Position numbers and translations under genes: made by a program
Shown here: in pieces, positions 1 to 4,436 of the stretch
Layout: each line of letters begins with the position of its first letter
Position numbering within the stretch: position 1 is the first letter of the stretch
Notes under the pieces: generated by a model
The model's database searches: none
Told to the model about the DNA's origin: nothing
The model's input: the letters and a program-made list of their open reading frames with translations, nothing else
NCBI GenBank assembly: GCA_030699485.1
Contig: JAUYMM010000019.1
Location: 1 to 7,232, forward strand
Origin: Candidatus Woesebacteria bacterium
Lineage (GTDB): Bacteria; Patescibacteriota; Microgenomatia; UBA8517
Direction of reading: 5' to 3'
Length of the DNA stretch: 7,232 nt

Positions 1-753
1 TTTCATATTACCCGCTATATAATTAAAAGTCCCTCCCACAGTCATTGCCCCAGTAACATTGGTTAGTCTAAAAAAATTTCTATAAATCCACTTTTCCTGT
101 TTTGGAGTATTCATGGCTACAAATATTAAATCTGGCTCAAATAATTTAATACCACCAACTATACTTTTATGCATCTTTCTATCACTAACTGTAGCAGGTT
201 GACAGTTTTTGCTATACTGTGGAAACTGATGATGTGTTTTAAATACAACATTATTATATTTTTGTTCTAATATTTCTTTGCTTTTAGTTTGTTCACCATT
301 TTCACCACCAAAAAGGTAAACTCGTAATTTTCTCTCATCTGCAATTTTCATTATATCGAAAAACAATTCCCTGCCTTTAGTGATTAATAAATCATTAGTT
401 AAATACTTTTTATTAACAATCGTTGCTGCTCCAACCAACAAACCTTGAAAAAATATAATTAAAGGTCTTAATATGTTACCTTTATCATCTTTATAACCTA
501 AAAATTTAAAGGCTTGAGCTAGTCCAATTCCATCAGGAATTGATAAATCTGACCTTCGTATGGCTTTTGCCAGTAACCAATCTTTAGTAGCAAGTAGTAA
601 ATTTTCAGGATTTGGAGTTACAATATAGAACTTTTCTTTGTTTTCTAGCCGTGAATTAACAAAATTTAGCACTTCCTCCTTTGAAGTGATAGAAATCTTA
701 ATTCCTAGGATATATCCTTCTTTTCGGTCTACTTTAATGTAATTTCTTGGCAT
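1..753 (-). CDS. WecG/TagA/CpsF-family glycosyltransferase, partial (C-terminus beyond window)
   Basis: The reading frame is open from the ATG at 753 to the left edge, giving 251 residues. Family GT26 enzymes transfer an N-acetylmannosaminuronic acid/ManNAc-type sugar from a UDP donor to a polyprenyl-linked acceptor at the inner membrane face during surface polymer synthesis. Visible family motifs in order are TPNPENLLLA (46-55), IPDGIGLA (72-79; D74 aligns with the Asp proposed as catalytic base in TagA), VYLFGG (145-150), MNTPKQEKW (214-222) and VGGTFNYIAG (239-248). Between the IPDGIG motif and the usual R-x-(T/K)G-x-(D/E)L stretch (here ITKGREL, 124-130) lies about 35-40 extra residues with a hydrophobic patch (PLIIFFQGLLVGAATIV, 97-113), perhaps a membrane-contacting helix. 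The start has no clear Shine-Dalgarno; the upstream sequence is A-rich. The family call is firm; donor and acceptor cannot be read from sequence. Confidence 0.88.
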   Translation of the reverse strand, partial: MPRNYIKVDRKEGYILGIKISITSKEEVLNFVNSRLENKEKFYIVTPNPENLLLATKDWLLAKAIRRSDLSIPDGIGLAQAFKFLGYKDDKGNILRPLIIFFQGLLVGAATIVNKKYLTNDLLITKGRELFFDIMKIADERKLRVYLFGGENGEQTKSKEILEQKYNNVVFKTHHQFPQYSKNCQPATVSDRKMHKSIVGGIKLFEPDLIFVAMNTPKQEKWIYRNFFRLTNVTGAMTVGGTFNYIAGNMK

Positions 754-1008
754 TTTTATCTGTTTTTTATCATTTTTTTTACTTTTAATAGTCAAAATAT
801 TGTTATTTATTTCCGCAAGATCAATTAAAAATTGAAAATTAAAAATTAAAAATTGTCAATATACTATATACCATATACTATATACTAATTTTATCAAAAA
901 GGTACAGTTTTGCACAAATTTTTACTTCAAAATCTAGCTTTACTTTTTAGTACTTATCCTCAGACTATTCACAATCAATTTAATCTCAAAGAATTTTGCT
1001 ATAGGTTT
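754..1008. other. Intergenic spacer between mreB and the glycosyltransferase gene
   Basis: No coding region was found in these 255 bases. The spacer separates two same-strand (minus) genes, so it should hold the mreB transcript end and the glycosyltransferase promoter. A perfect -35 hexamer TTGACA lies on the minus strand at 859-854, and 17 bases downstream is a poor -10 (TTCAAT), so a promoter there is only possible. No hairpin with a T-run was found after mreB. The middle is low-complexity AT repeat, listed separately. Confidence 0.5.
822..887. repeat. Low-complexity AT repeats: AATTAAA-type run plus duplicated ATATACTATATAC
   Basis: Bases 822-855 are a run of near-identical AATTAAAA/AATTGAAA units bounded by CAATT and AATTG. 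Bases 859-885 hold two exact copies of the 13-mer ATATACTATATAC separated by one C, followed by another TACTA. The run looks like slippage-derived simple sequence in a non-coding spacer. It overlaps the only TTGACA in the spacer (854-859). Confidence 0.7.
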
Positions 1009-2019
1009 TTATCCTTTAGTCGTAACTGACCTTTTCCATAGTTCTATGTTTTCTAAAACAAGTCCTGTTCCCCGCACAACACATAAAAGTGGATCGTCTG
1101 CAACATGGGCAGGAACTCCAGTTTCTTCTGTCATCAATTTATTTAGGTTTCGAAGTGATGATGTCCCCCCACTCATTATTATTCCTTTATCAATAATATC
1201 TGCAGCAAGTTCAGGTGGAGTATCCTCAAGAACAGCTTTTACTGCTCCAATCATTGCAATTAAAGTTGGTCTTATCGCATCTGTAACTTCACTTGAGGTA
1301 ATAGTTACAGTTCTCGGAAGTCCAAAAACCAAGTCACGGCCTGATATTTCAAGTTTTTCTTCCTTAGTTAGTTTAATTGCTGAGCCTATTTTTATTTTTA
1401 TATCCTCTGCGGTTGTGTCTCCAATAACCAAATTGTGTTTTTTCTTCAGATATAAAATAATAGCTTCGTCTATTTTTGTGCCTGCAATTCTTACTGATTT
1501 ATGAACAACAACTCCACCCAAAGATATAACTGCAGCCTCAGTTGAGCCACCTCCTGAATCTACTATCATATGACCCGATGGAGCTGAAACAGGAATACCT
1601 GCACCGATTGCTGCAGCCAGTGGTTCATCAATTAAATAGGCATGAGATGCGCCTGCAGAAAGTGTGGCATCAAGAGCTGCACGACGTTCAACTTGAGTAC
1701 AGCCAGCAGGCACACAAACCATGACATTTGGTTTGAAAAAAGTAAATTTGCCTATAGCTTTACCAATGAAATATTTAAGCATGGCTTCAGTTGCTTGATA
1801 ATCAGCAATCACTCCATCTCTCATTGGTCTACTAGCATTTAATGCCTCAGGGGTTCGACCTAGCATTTTTTTAGCTTCCTCACCAACAGCTACTATTTTA
1901 TTATCATCTACAGAAGTGGCCACAACAGTAGGTTCATTGGCTATGATCCCTCCCCCAGCAACCCAAACAAGTGTATTTGCGGTACCTAAATCAATTGCTA
2001 TTTTTTTTCGAGAGAACAT
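1009..2019 (-). CDS. mreB: MreB, actin-like rod-shape determining protein
   Basis: At 336 residues this matches the usual MreB length. MreB polymerises with ATP into membrane-associated filaments that guide elongation-phase peptidoglycan synthesis. The actin-fold motifs are present: phosphate-1 loop DLGTANT (10-16), a hydrophobic membrane-insertion loop FTFFKP (92-97), the catalytic-Glu region LIDEPLAAAIGAG (129-141), phosphate-2 loop DSGGGSTEAAVISLGG (154-169) and the adenosine-site motif IIMSGGTSSLRNL (280-292). Two positions depart from the common pattern: phosphate-2 has DSGGGS where DIGGGT is usual, and the adenosine motif has GGTSSL where GGGALL or GGGSLL is usual. The start at 2019 is fixed by the motif-aligned N-terminus MFSRKKIAIDLGTANT; a TATAAT box ends only 6 bases before it, so the mRNA is probably leaderless. 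The gene is divergent from the PEGA gene with 28 bp between. No mreC or mreD follows; the next minus-strand gene is the glycosyltransferase. Confidence 0.97.
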   Translation of the reverse strand: MFSRKKIAIDLGTANTLVWVAGGGIIANEPTVVATSVDDNKIVAVGEEAKKMLGRTPEALNASRPMRDGVIADYQATEAMLKYFIGKAIGKFTFFKPNVMVCVPAGCTQVERRAALDATLSAGASHAYLIDEPLAAAIGAGIPVSAPSGHMIVDSGGGSTEAAVISLGGVVVHKSVRIAGTKIDEAIILYLKKKHNLVIGDTTAEDIKIKIGSAIKLTKEEKLEISGRDLVFGLPRTVTITSSEVTDAIRPTLIAMIGAVKAVLEDTPPELAADIIDKGIIMSGGTSSLRNLNKLMTEETGVPAHVADDPLLCVVRGTGLVLENIELWKRSVTTKG

Positions 2020-2025
2020 ATTTCA

Positions 2026-2031
2026 ATTATA
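2026..2031 (-). promoter_or_regulatory. -10 box of mreB promoter, leaderless arrangement
   Basis: On the minus strand bases 2031-2026 read TATAAT, followed by six bases and then the mreB ATG at 2019. Transcription normally begins 6-8 bases after the -10 box, so the mRNA should start at or within a base or two of the ATG. No recognisable -35 is present and there is no room for a Shine-Dalgarno. Confidence 0.65.
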
Positions 2032-2034
2032 TAG

Positions 2035-2040
2035 TATAAT
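2035..2040 (+). promoter_or_regulatory. -10 box of PEGA-gene promoter, leaderless arrangement
   Basis: A perfect TATAAT lies seven bases upstream of the ATG at 2048, predicting a transcript that starts at the start codon. It is only three bases from the opposing mreB -10 box, so the two promoters overlap back to back and a polymerase on one should hinder the other. No -35 match was found. Confidence 0.65.
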
Positions 2041-2047
2041 TAGCATA

Positions 2048-3190
2048 ATGGCTAAACTACGTGTTTTGATTCTTTTATCTACCATGATTGTTGTGGGTGT
2101 AATTGGATATTTTGTATCATTAGTTGCTAGAGGATATCGTTTTGATACAGATACTTTTACCTTTTTGGCAAATGGAATTTTAGTTGCAAAGTCTGATTCT
2201 GATGGAGCTTCAATTTTTATTGATGGTGATTTAAAAGGTGCAACCAATAGCAATTTAAAACTATCCCCTAATACATATGATGTTGAAATCAAGAAAAATG
2301 GATATATCTCATGGAAGAAAAGATTAACCATAAAAAAAGAAGAAGTGACCCAAATTACAGCTCAACTATTCAAAATTGCACCATCTTTTTCCCCAGTTAC
2401 CTTTGATGGAGCAGAAAATCCCGTGGTTTCGTCAGATTTTAGTAAGATTGCATATACTAACAGAGAAGGCCTTTTTATAATGACTGTTAGTTCTCTACCT
2501 ATTGGTTTTCCAAATGATCCTAAAAAAATCGCAGATGGAGAATTAATAGGATCAACCTACACTTTCTCCCCTAACAGTAGAGAGATAATGGTTGAAACAA
2601 AAACTGGGGTATATCTTTTAAATGTAAATGAATTTACTTCACAAGATAATTTTGTAAATGTCATAGCTCAAAAGACAAGCATTTTAAAGAATTGGAAACT
2701 AGAAAAATCTAAAAAAGATGGGTCTGAATTTAAATTATTACCTCTTGAAATGGCTTCAATTTTAGGAAAAGACGTTAGTGATTTTACTTTCTCACCTGAT
2801 GAAACAATGGTAATGTACACCGCAAGTAATGAGGCAAAAATTAAAAAGGGATTGATTGAAGAATTACCAGGAAGCTCTACACAAAAAGAAGAAAGGGATA
2901 TCAAAGTGGGTAATACCTATATTTACGACATCAAAGAAGATAAGAACTTCTTAGTTTCAGACACTGGTAGATCTCTTTATTGGTTACCAACATCAAGACA
3001 TTTAATAGTTCCTGACGAGGGTAAAATTATAATTATGGATTATGATGGAACTAATAGACAAACAGTCTTTTCAGGAGATTACATCGCACCACATGCATAT
3101 CCATTTGTTAATGCAAGCAAATTGTTAATCTTAACTAACTTAGGTTCTGACTCCATTACCCCCAATTTATATTCACTTAGTATTAAATGA
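2048..3190 (+). CDS. Membrane-anchored PEGA-domain protein with beta-propeller-like repeats
   Basis: The product is 380 residues. A hydrophobic N-terminal helix (about 5-27) acts as an uncleaved anchor or signal, so the rest is probably outside the membrane. A PEGA domain spans about 45-112 (IFIDGDLKG, then a KLSPNTYDVEIKKNGY pattern at 71-86). PEGA domains are surface-layer-type beta modules usually linked to envelope proteins. Residues 115-380 carry TolB/WD-like blade signatures: VSSDFSKIAYT (127-137), YTFSPNSREIMV (171-182), FTFSPDETMVMYTA (246-259) and YWLPTSRHLIV (311-321). Exact function is unknown; binding of a cell-wall or protein ligand is inferred from the fold. The frame stays open upstream to 1916 inside mreB, but 2048 is preferred because it avoids that overlap, puts the anchor at the N-terminus and sits correctly after the TATAAT box. 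The gene ends in TGA, which is also part of the tRNA-Arg promoter. Confidence 0.88.
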   Translation: MAKLRVLILLSTMIVVGVIGYFVSLVARGYRFDTDTFTFLANGILVAKSDSDGASIFIDGDLKGATNSNLKLSPNTYDVEIKKNGYISWKKRLTIKKEEVTQITAQLFKIAPSFSPVTFDGAENPVVSSDFSKIAYTNREGLFIMTVSSLPIGFPNDPKKIADGELIGSTYTFSPNSREIMVETKTGVYLLNVNEFTSQDNFVNVIAQKTSILKNWKLEKSKKDGSEFKLLPLEMASILGKDVSDFTFSPDETMVMYTASNEAKIKKGLIEELPGSSTQKEERDIKVGNTYIYDIKEDKNFLVSDTGRSLYWLPTSRHLIVPDEGKIIIMDYDGTNRQTVFSGDYIAPHAYPFVNASKLLILTNLGSDSITPNLYSLSIK

Positions 3191-3196
3191 TATAAT
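3188..3196 (+). promoter_or_regulatory. Extended -10 promoter for tRNA-Arg overlapping the PEGA stop codon
   Basis: Bases 3188-3196 read TGATATAAT, an extended -10 element (TGn followed by a perfect TATAAT). The TGA is the stop codon of the PEGA gene. A transcript would begin near 3203, about 8 bases before the tRNA 5' end at 3212. No -35 hexamer is evident, as is common with extended -10 promoters. Confidence 0.6.
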
Positions 3197-3211
3197 TCAA
3201 ATTGTATCCAT

Positions 3212-3283
3212 GCTTTCATAGCTCAACGGATAGAGCAGACCCGTCCTAAGGGTAAGATGAGGGTTCAATTCCCCCTGAAAGCA
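3212..3283 (+). tRNA. tRNA-Arg (anticodon CCT)
   Basis: A 72-nt cloverleaf folds by hand. The acceptor GCTTTCA pairs with TGAAAGC, the D-stem GCTC with GAGC around loop AACGGATA (with the A20 expected for arginine tRNAs), and the anticodon arm has loop GTCCTAA giving anticodon CCT at 3245-3247, reading AGG. The T-loop is TTCAATT and the discriminator is A. CCA is not encoded. Two irregularities are visible: G27-A43 closes the anticodon stem as a mismatch (GACCC/GGGTA), and the T-stem has an A50-C64 mismatch (GAGGG/CCCCC). Position 32 is G, where a pyrimidine is usual. The rest of the fold is sound, so it is probably functional. Confidence 0.88.
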
Positions 3284-3311
3284 CTTAGTTATTGAAATTC
3301 ATGTAAGTAAC

Positions 3312-3332
3312 CAATTTTATAATATAAAATTG
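3312..3332. repeat. AT-rich palindrome between the two tRNA genes
   Basis: Two perfect 10-base arms, CAATTTTATA and TATAAAATTG, flank a single central A. The geometry (10-1-10) is the same as in the GGTCnGACC palindromes, although the sequence is unrelated. It lies 29 bases after tRNA-Arg and could help end or process that transcript, but it has no T-run and is too AT-rich for a strong terminator. Confidence 0.55.
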
Positions 3333-3367
3333 TCGACTCATGATGGGGACACAGATGAGGGTCGATA

Positions 3368-3388
3368 TTGCAGGGTCAGACCCTGCAA
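3368..3388. repeat. GGTCnGACC palindrome, copy 1 (GGG subfamily)
   Basis: Perfect 10-base arms TTGCAGGGTC and GACCCTGCAA surround a central A. It lies between tRNA-Arg and tRNA-Pro. The 3' flank TTACTAT is shared with copy 3 and the 5' flank CGATA with copy 2, so the repeat unit extends past the palindrome. Confidence 0.9.
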
Positions 3389-3392
3389 TTAC

Positions 3393-3403
3393 TATAGTAT
3401 AGT
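3393..3403 (+). promoter_or_regulatory. Possible -10 region for tRNA-Pro
   Basis: Two overlapping TATAGT hexamers (3393-3398 and 3398-3403) lie 25-35 bases before the tRNA-Pro 5' end, a workable distance for a short leader. The TTGCAG at 3368-3373, inside palindrome copy 1, is 19 bases upstream and could serve as a poor -35. The match is weak; the tRNA could instead be cotranscribed with tRNA-Arg. Confidence 0.35.
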
Positions 3404-3427
3404 AAGATGATACCTCACGGTGTAAAG

Positions 3428-3499
3428 CGGGGTGTAGTGAATCGGTATCACGCTGCTTTCGGGAAGCAGAGACAGGTGGTTCAATTCCACCCACCCCGA
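3428..3499 (+). tRNA. tRNA-Pro (anticodon CGG)
   Basis: A clean 72-nt cloverleaf is visible. The acceptor CGGGGTG pairs fully with CACCCCG, including the C1-G72 pair typical of bacterial proline tRNAs. The D-stem is GTGA/TCAC with loop ATCGGTA. The anticodon stem CTGCT/AGCAG holds loop TTCGGGA, giving anticodon CGG at 3460-3462 followed by G37, and reads codon CCG. The T-arm is GGTGG/CCACC with loop TTCAATT, and the discriminator is A. CCA is not encoded. All stems are fully paired, unlike the neighbouring tRNA-Arg. Confidence 0.96.
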
Positions 3500-3508
3500 C
3501 ACACGATA

Positions 3509-3529
3509 TTGCAAGGTCAGACCTTGCAA
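3509..3529. repeat. GGTCnGACC palindrome, copy 2 (AAG subfamily)
   Basis: Arms TTGCAAGGTC and GACCTTGCAA surround a central A. Compared with copy 1 both arms changed together (G to A on the left, C to T on the right), so pairing is kept. It sits 9 bases after tRNA-Pro and 7 bases before the stop of the convergent 100-aa gene. It could act as a bidirectional transcript-end structure, but no T-run follows on either side. Confidence 0.9.
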
Positions 3530-3536
3530 TATAAAG

Positions 3537-3839
3537 TTAACTCCAGTCTATTCCCAAAACTCGTTCGCCTATAGACATTACCTTAGATACAATCTCGTGT
3601 AAACGGTTCCACTCAGTTTTATTCTTCTCGTCCTTCCCATCCTTTACCTGGTTCATTTGTGTAAATATACCATCAACTATTTGAAAATACTCATCAACTG
3701 TTTTTCCTCTCAAAGTTGCTTCAAGAACTAATGATCTATCTTCGAGATTGCTAGGATTTATATCGGTAATAACAATATTTTTTTGAGAAAGAAGATCTTG
3801 ATATTTTTGAATTATTTTTGTTGCGTGTTCTGTTGACAT
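3537..3839 (-). CDS. Hypothetical 100-aa protein
   Basis: I do not recognise this protein. It is 100 residues, charged, soluble and probably mostly helical, with no signal peptide, TM segment or Cys/His metal motif. The N-terminal part (MSTEHATKIIQKYQDLLSQK) looks like an amphipathic helix; a lysine/asparagine/glutamate-rich linker (about 64-76) precedes a last helix ending GERVLGIDWS. The start at 3839 is chosen over an in-frame ATG at 3914 because a very strong Shine-Dalgarno (AGAGGTGAT) lies six bases before it and a good promoter lies between the two ATGs. The promoter, ribosome site and intact frame make a real gene likely. It is a single-gene unit, convergent with tRNA-Pro and flanked on both sides by GGTCnGACC palindromes. 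Confidence 0.75.
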   Translation of the reverse strand: MSTEHATKIIQKYQDLLSQKNIVITDINPSNLEDRSLVLEATLRGKTVDEYFQIVDGIFTQMNQVKDGKDEKNKTEWNRLHEIVSKVMSIGERVLGIDWS

Positions 3840-3845
3840 ATAATA

Positions 3846-3854
3846 ATCACCTCT
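3846..3854 (-). promoter_or_regulatory. Strong Shine-Dalgarno deciding the start of the 100-aa gene
   Basis: On the minus strand bases 3854-3846 read AGAGGTGAT, with GAGGTGAT perfectly complementary to the usual 16S 3' tail, six bases before the ATG at 3839. It rules out the upstream in-frame ATG at 3914. Confidence 0.85.
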
Positions 3855-3878
3855 GTTCTTAGGGTAGAAATTGAAGCT

Positions 3879-3907
3879 ATTGTAGTTCTTTATTACGACA
3901 AGTTCAA
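3879..3907 (-). promoter_or_regulatory. Sigma70-type promoter of the 100-aa gene
   Basis: On the minus strand TTGAAC (3907-3902) and TACAAT (3884-3879) are separated by exactly 17 bases. Transcription would start near 3872, giving a leader of about 33 bases that contains the Shine-Dalgarno. This contrasts with the leaderless promoters elsewhere in the window. Confidence 0.6.
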
Positions 3908-3934
3908 TTGGCAAAAAACAATTAATAGAATAGA

Positions 3935-3955
3935 TTGCAGGGTCTGACCCTGCAA
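3935..3955. repeat. GGTCnGACC palindrome, copy 3 (GGG subfamily, central T)
   Basis: Arms TTGCAGGGTC and GACCCTGCAA surround a central T, where copy 1 has A. The 3' flank TTACTAT is identical to that of copy 1. It lies upstream of the promoter of the 100-aa gene. Confidence 0.9.
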
Positions 3956-4146
3956 TTACTATCGGATTATTTTATATTCTACATTTTTTTGAATTTTTCC
4001 AACTAATTTCAATTTTTTAGCCATAAAAATACCTAAAAAGTGTGTTTCAACCTTTTAGGTATTTCGTTTTTAATTGTCTTTTATTTTATTCCTCCATTAG
4101 AATCAATATTGCAATTAATATGATTTTTTCATTTCTTGTAAGCAAT
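3956..4146. other. Gene-free stretch with one hairpin terminator
   Basis: Together with the 100-aa gene's leader, promoter and palindrome copy 3, this makes 307 bases (3840-4146) without a gene. Outside the terminator at 4027-4071 the sequence is AT-rich. A GGAGGA on the minus strand at about 4093-4098 is not followed by any start codon in range, and no frame of useful length was found on either strand. Confidence 0.6.
4027..4071. terminator. Rho-independent terminator, probably bidirectional
   Basis: A perfect 12-bp stem (AAATACCTAAAA at 4027-4038 with TTTTAGGTATTT at 4053-4064) closes a 14-base loop. On the plus strand it is followed by CGTTTTT. On the minus strand the stem ends in a T-rich stretch (ATTTTTATGG). 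Read on the minus strand it would end the transcript of the 41-aa gene about 75 bases after its stop; on the plus strand it could stop readthrough from tRNA-Pro. Confidence 0.75.
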
Positions 4147-4272
4147 TTAGCCTCCAGTTGCAACCTTGATCACAAAGACCAGTGACCAATAAACTGCCGT
4201 AAACGAGAAAGTAAACAAAAGAATTATCCAAACTGTTAAGCCGAACGCAGGAATATTACTTTTTCCGCTCAT
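4147..4272 (-). CDS. Small 41-aa single-pass membrane protein
   Basis: This short gene encodes 41 residues beginning MSGKSNIPAFGL and ending KVATGG. Residues about 10-36 are almost wholly hydrophobic and aromatic (three Phe-rich turns, two Trp), predicting one TM helix with short polar ends. The case for a real gene is strong: AAAGGAGG sits five bases before the ATG, an extended -10 promoter lies about 50 bases further upstream, and a terminator follows 75 bases after the stop. I do not recognise a family. A small subunit or regulator of a membrane complex is possible, but nothing in the neighbourhood names the partner. It lies between ndk and the 100-aa gene, all on the minus strand, but has its own promoter and terminator. 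Confidence 0.8.
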   Translation of the reverse strand: MSGKSNIPAFGLTVWIILLFTFSFTAVYWSLVFVIKVATGG

Positions 4273-4277
4273 TTCAT

Positions 4278-4285
4278 CCTCCTTT
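4278..4285 (-). promoter_or_regulatory. Shine-Dalgarno of the 41-aa membrane protein
   Basis: On the minus strand bases 4285-4278 read AAAGGAGG, a near-complete anti-16S match, with five bases to the ATG at 4272. Another ATG at 4277 is out of frame and too close to the site to compete. Confidence 0.85.
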
Positions 4286-4327
4286 CAAGGGATGTTTTGA
4301 TATAAATGTACAATTGAAAACGATACG

Positions 4328-4339
4328 AGGATTATATCA
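4328..4339 (-). promoter_or_regulatory. Extended -10 promoter of the 41-aa gene
   Basis: On the minus strand TATAAT (4336-4331) is preceded by TGA, forming TGnTATAAT. A weak -35 (TTGATG) lies about 19 bases further upstream. The predicted start leaves a leader of about 50 bases, long enough for the strong ribosome site. Confidence 0.65.
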
Positions 4340-4366
4340 CAAACGGTCTTAAATACATCAACATTA

Positions 4367-4387
4367 TTGCAAGGTCAGACCTTGCAA
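4367..4387. repeat. GGTCnGACC palindrome, copy 4 (AAG subfamily)
   Basis: Arms TTGCAAGGTC and GACCTTGCAA surround a central A, identical over 21 bases to copy 2. It lies between the ndk stop and the promoter of the 41-aa gene, 49 bases after ndk. No T-run follows, so it is not a classical terminator for ndk, and I found no better one. Confidence 0.9.
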
Positions 4388-4436
4388 CATTTATCCCTCG
4401 TTGTCACTCGTGGGTGTAGTGAAATTGTAACTTGTA

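Noticed and set aside
954..973. Two DnaA-box-like nonamers (TTATCCTCA and CTATTCACA)
   Set aside because: Two imperfect matches in an AT-rich spacer, with no dnaA, dnaN or cluster of boxes nearby, do not support an origin.
1046..1842. Plus-strand frames opposite mreB
   Set aside because: They are antisense to a gene with all conserved actin-fold motifs and have no recognisable domains or ribosome sites.
1916..2047. Upstream in-frame extension of the PEGA gene (44 residues)
   Set aside because: It overlaps the conserved N-terminus of mreB and would put a polar stretch before the membrane anchor. The ATG at 2048 fits the TATAAT box.
3285..3494. Minus-strand frame of 69 codons beginning within tRNA-Pro
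   Set aside because: It is antisense to tRNA-Pro and runs through palindrome copy 1; tRNA complements often give such frames. It has no ribosome site or known domain.
3509..3529. Palindrome copy 2 as a classical terminator of tRNA-Pro
   Set aside because: The hairpin is strong, but neither strand has a T-run after it; it is kept as a repeat with only possible effect on transcript ends.
3840..3914. Upstream in-frame ATG of the 100-aa gene
   Set aside because: The promoter and the strong Shine-Dalgarno lie downstream of it and point to 3839.
4118..4172. Short plus-strand frame starting MIFSFLVSNLASS
   Set aside because: It is only 17 codons, has no ribosome site, and is largely antisense to the better-supported 41-aa gene.
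3368..4387. Repeated palindromes as a CRISPR array
   Set aside because: Spacing is irregular (over 100 to several hundred bases) with genes in between, and no cas genes are present.
4400..4422. Weak inverted repeat after ndk (CACT...AGTG)
   Set aside because: Only about five pairs with a poor loop and no T-run, so not supportable as a terminator.
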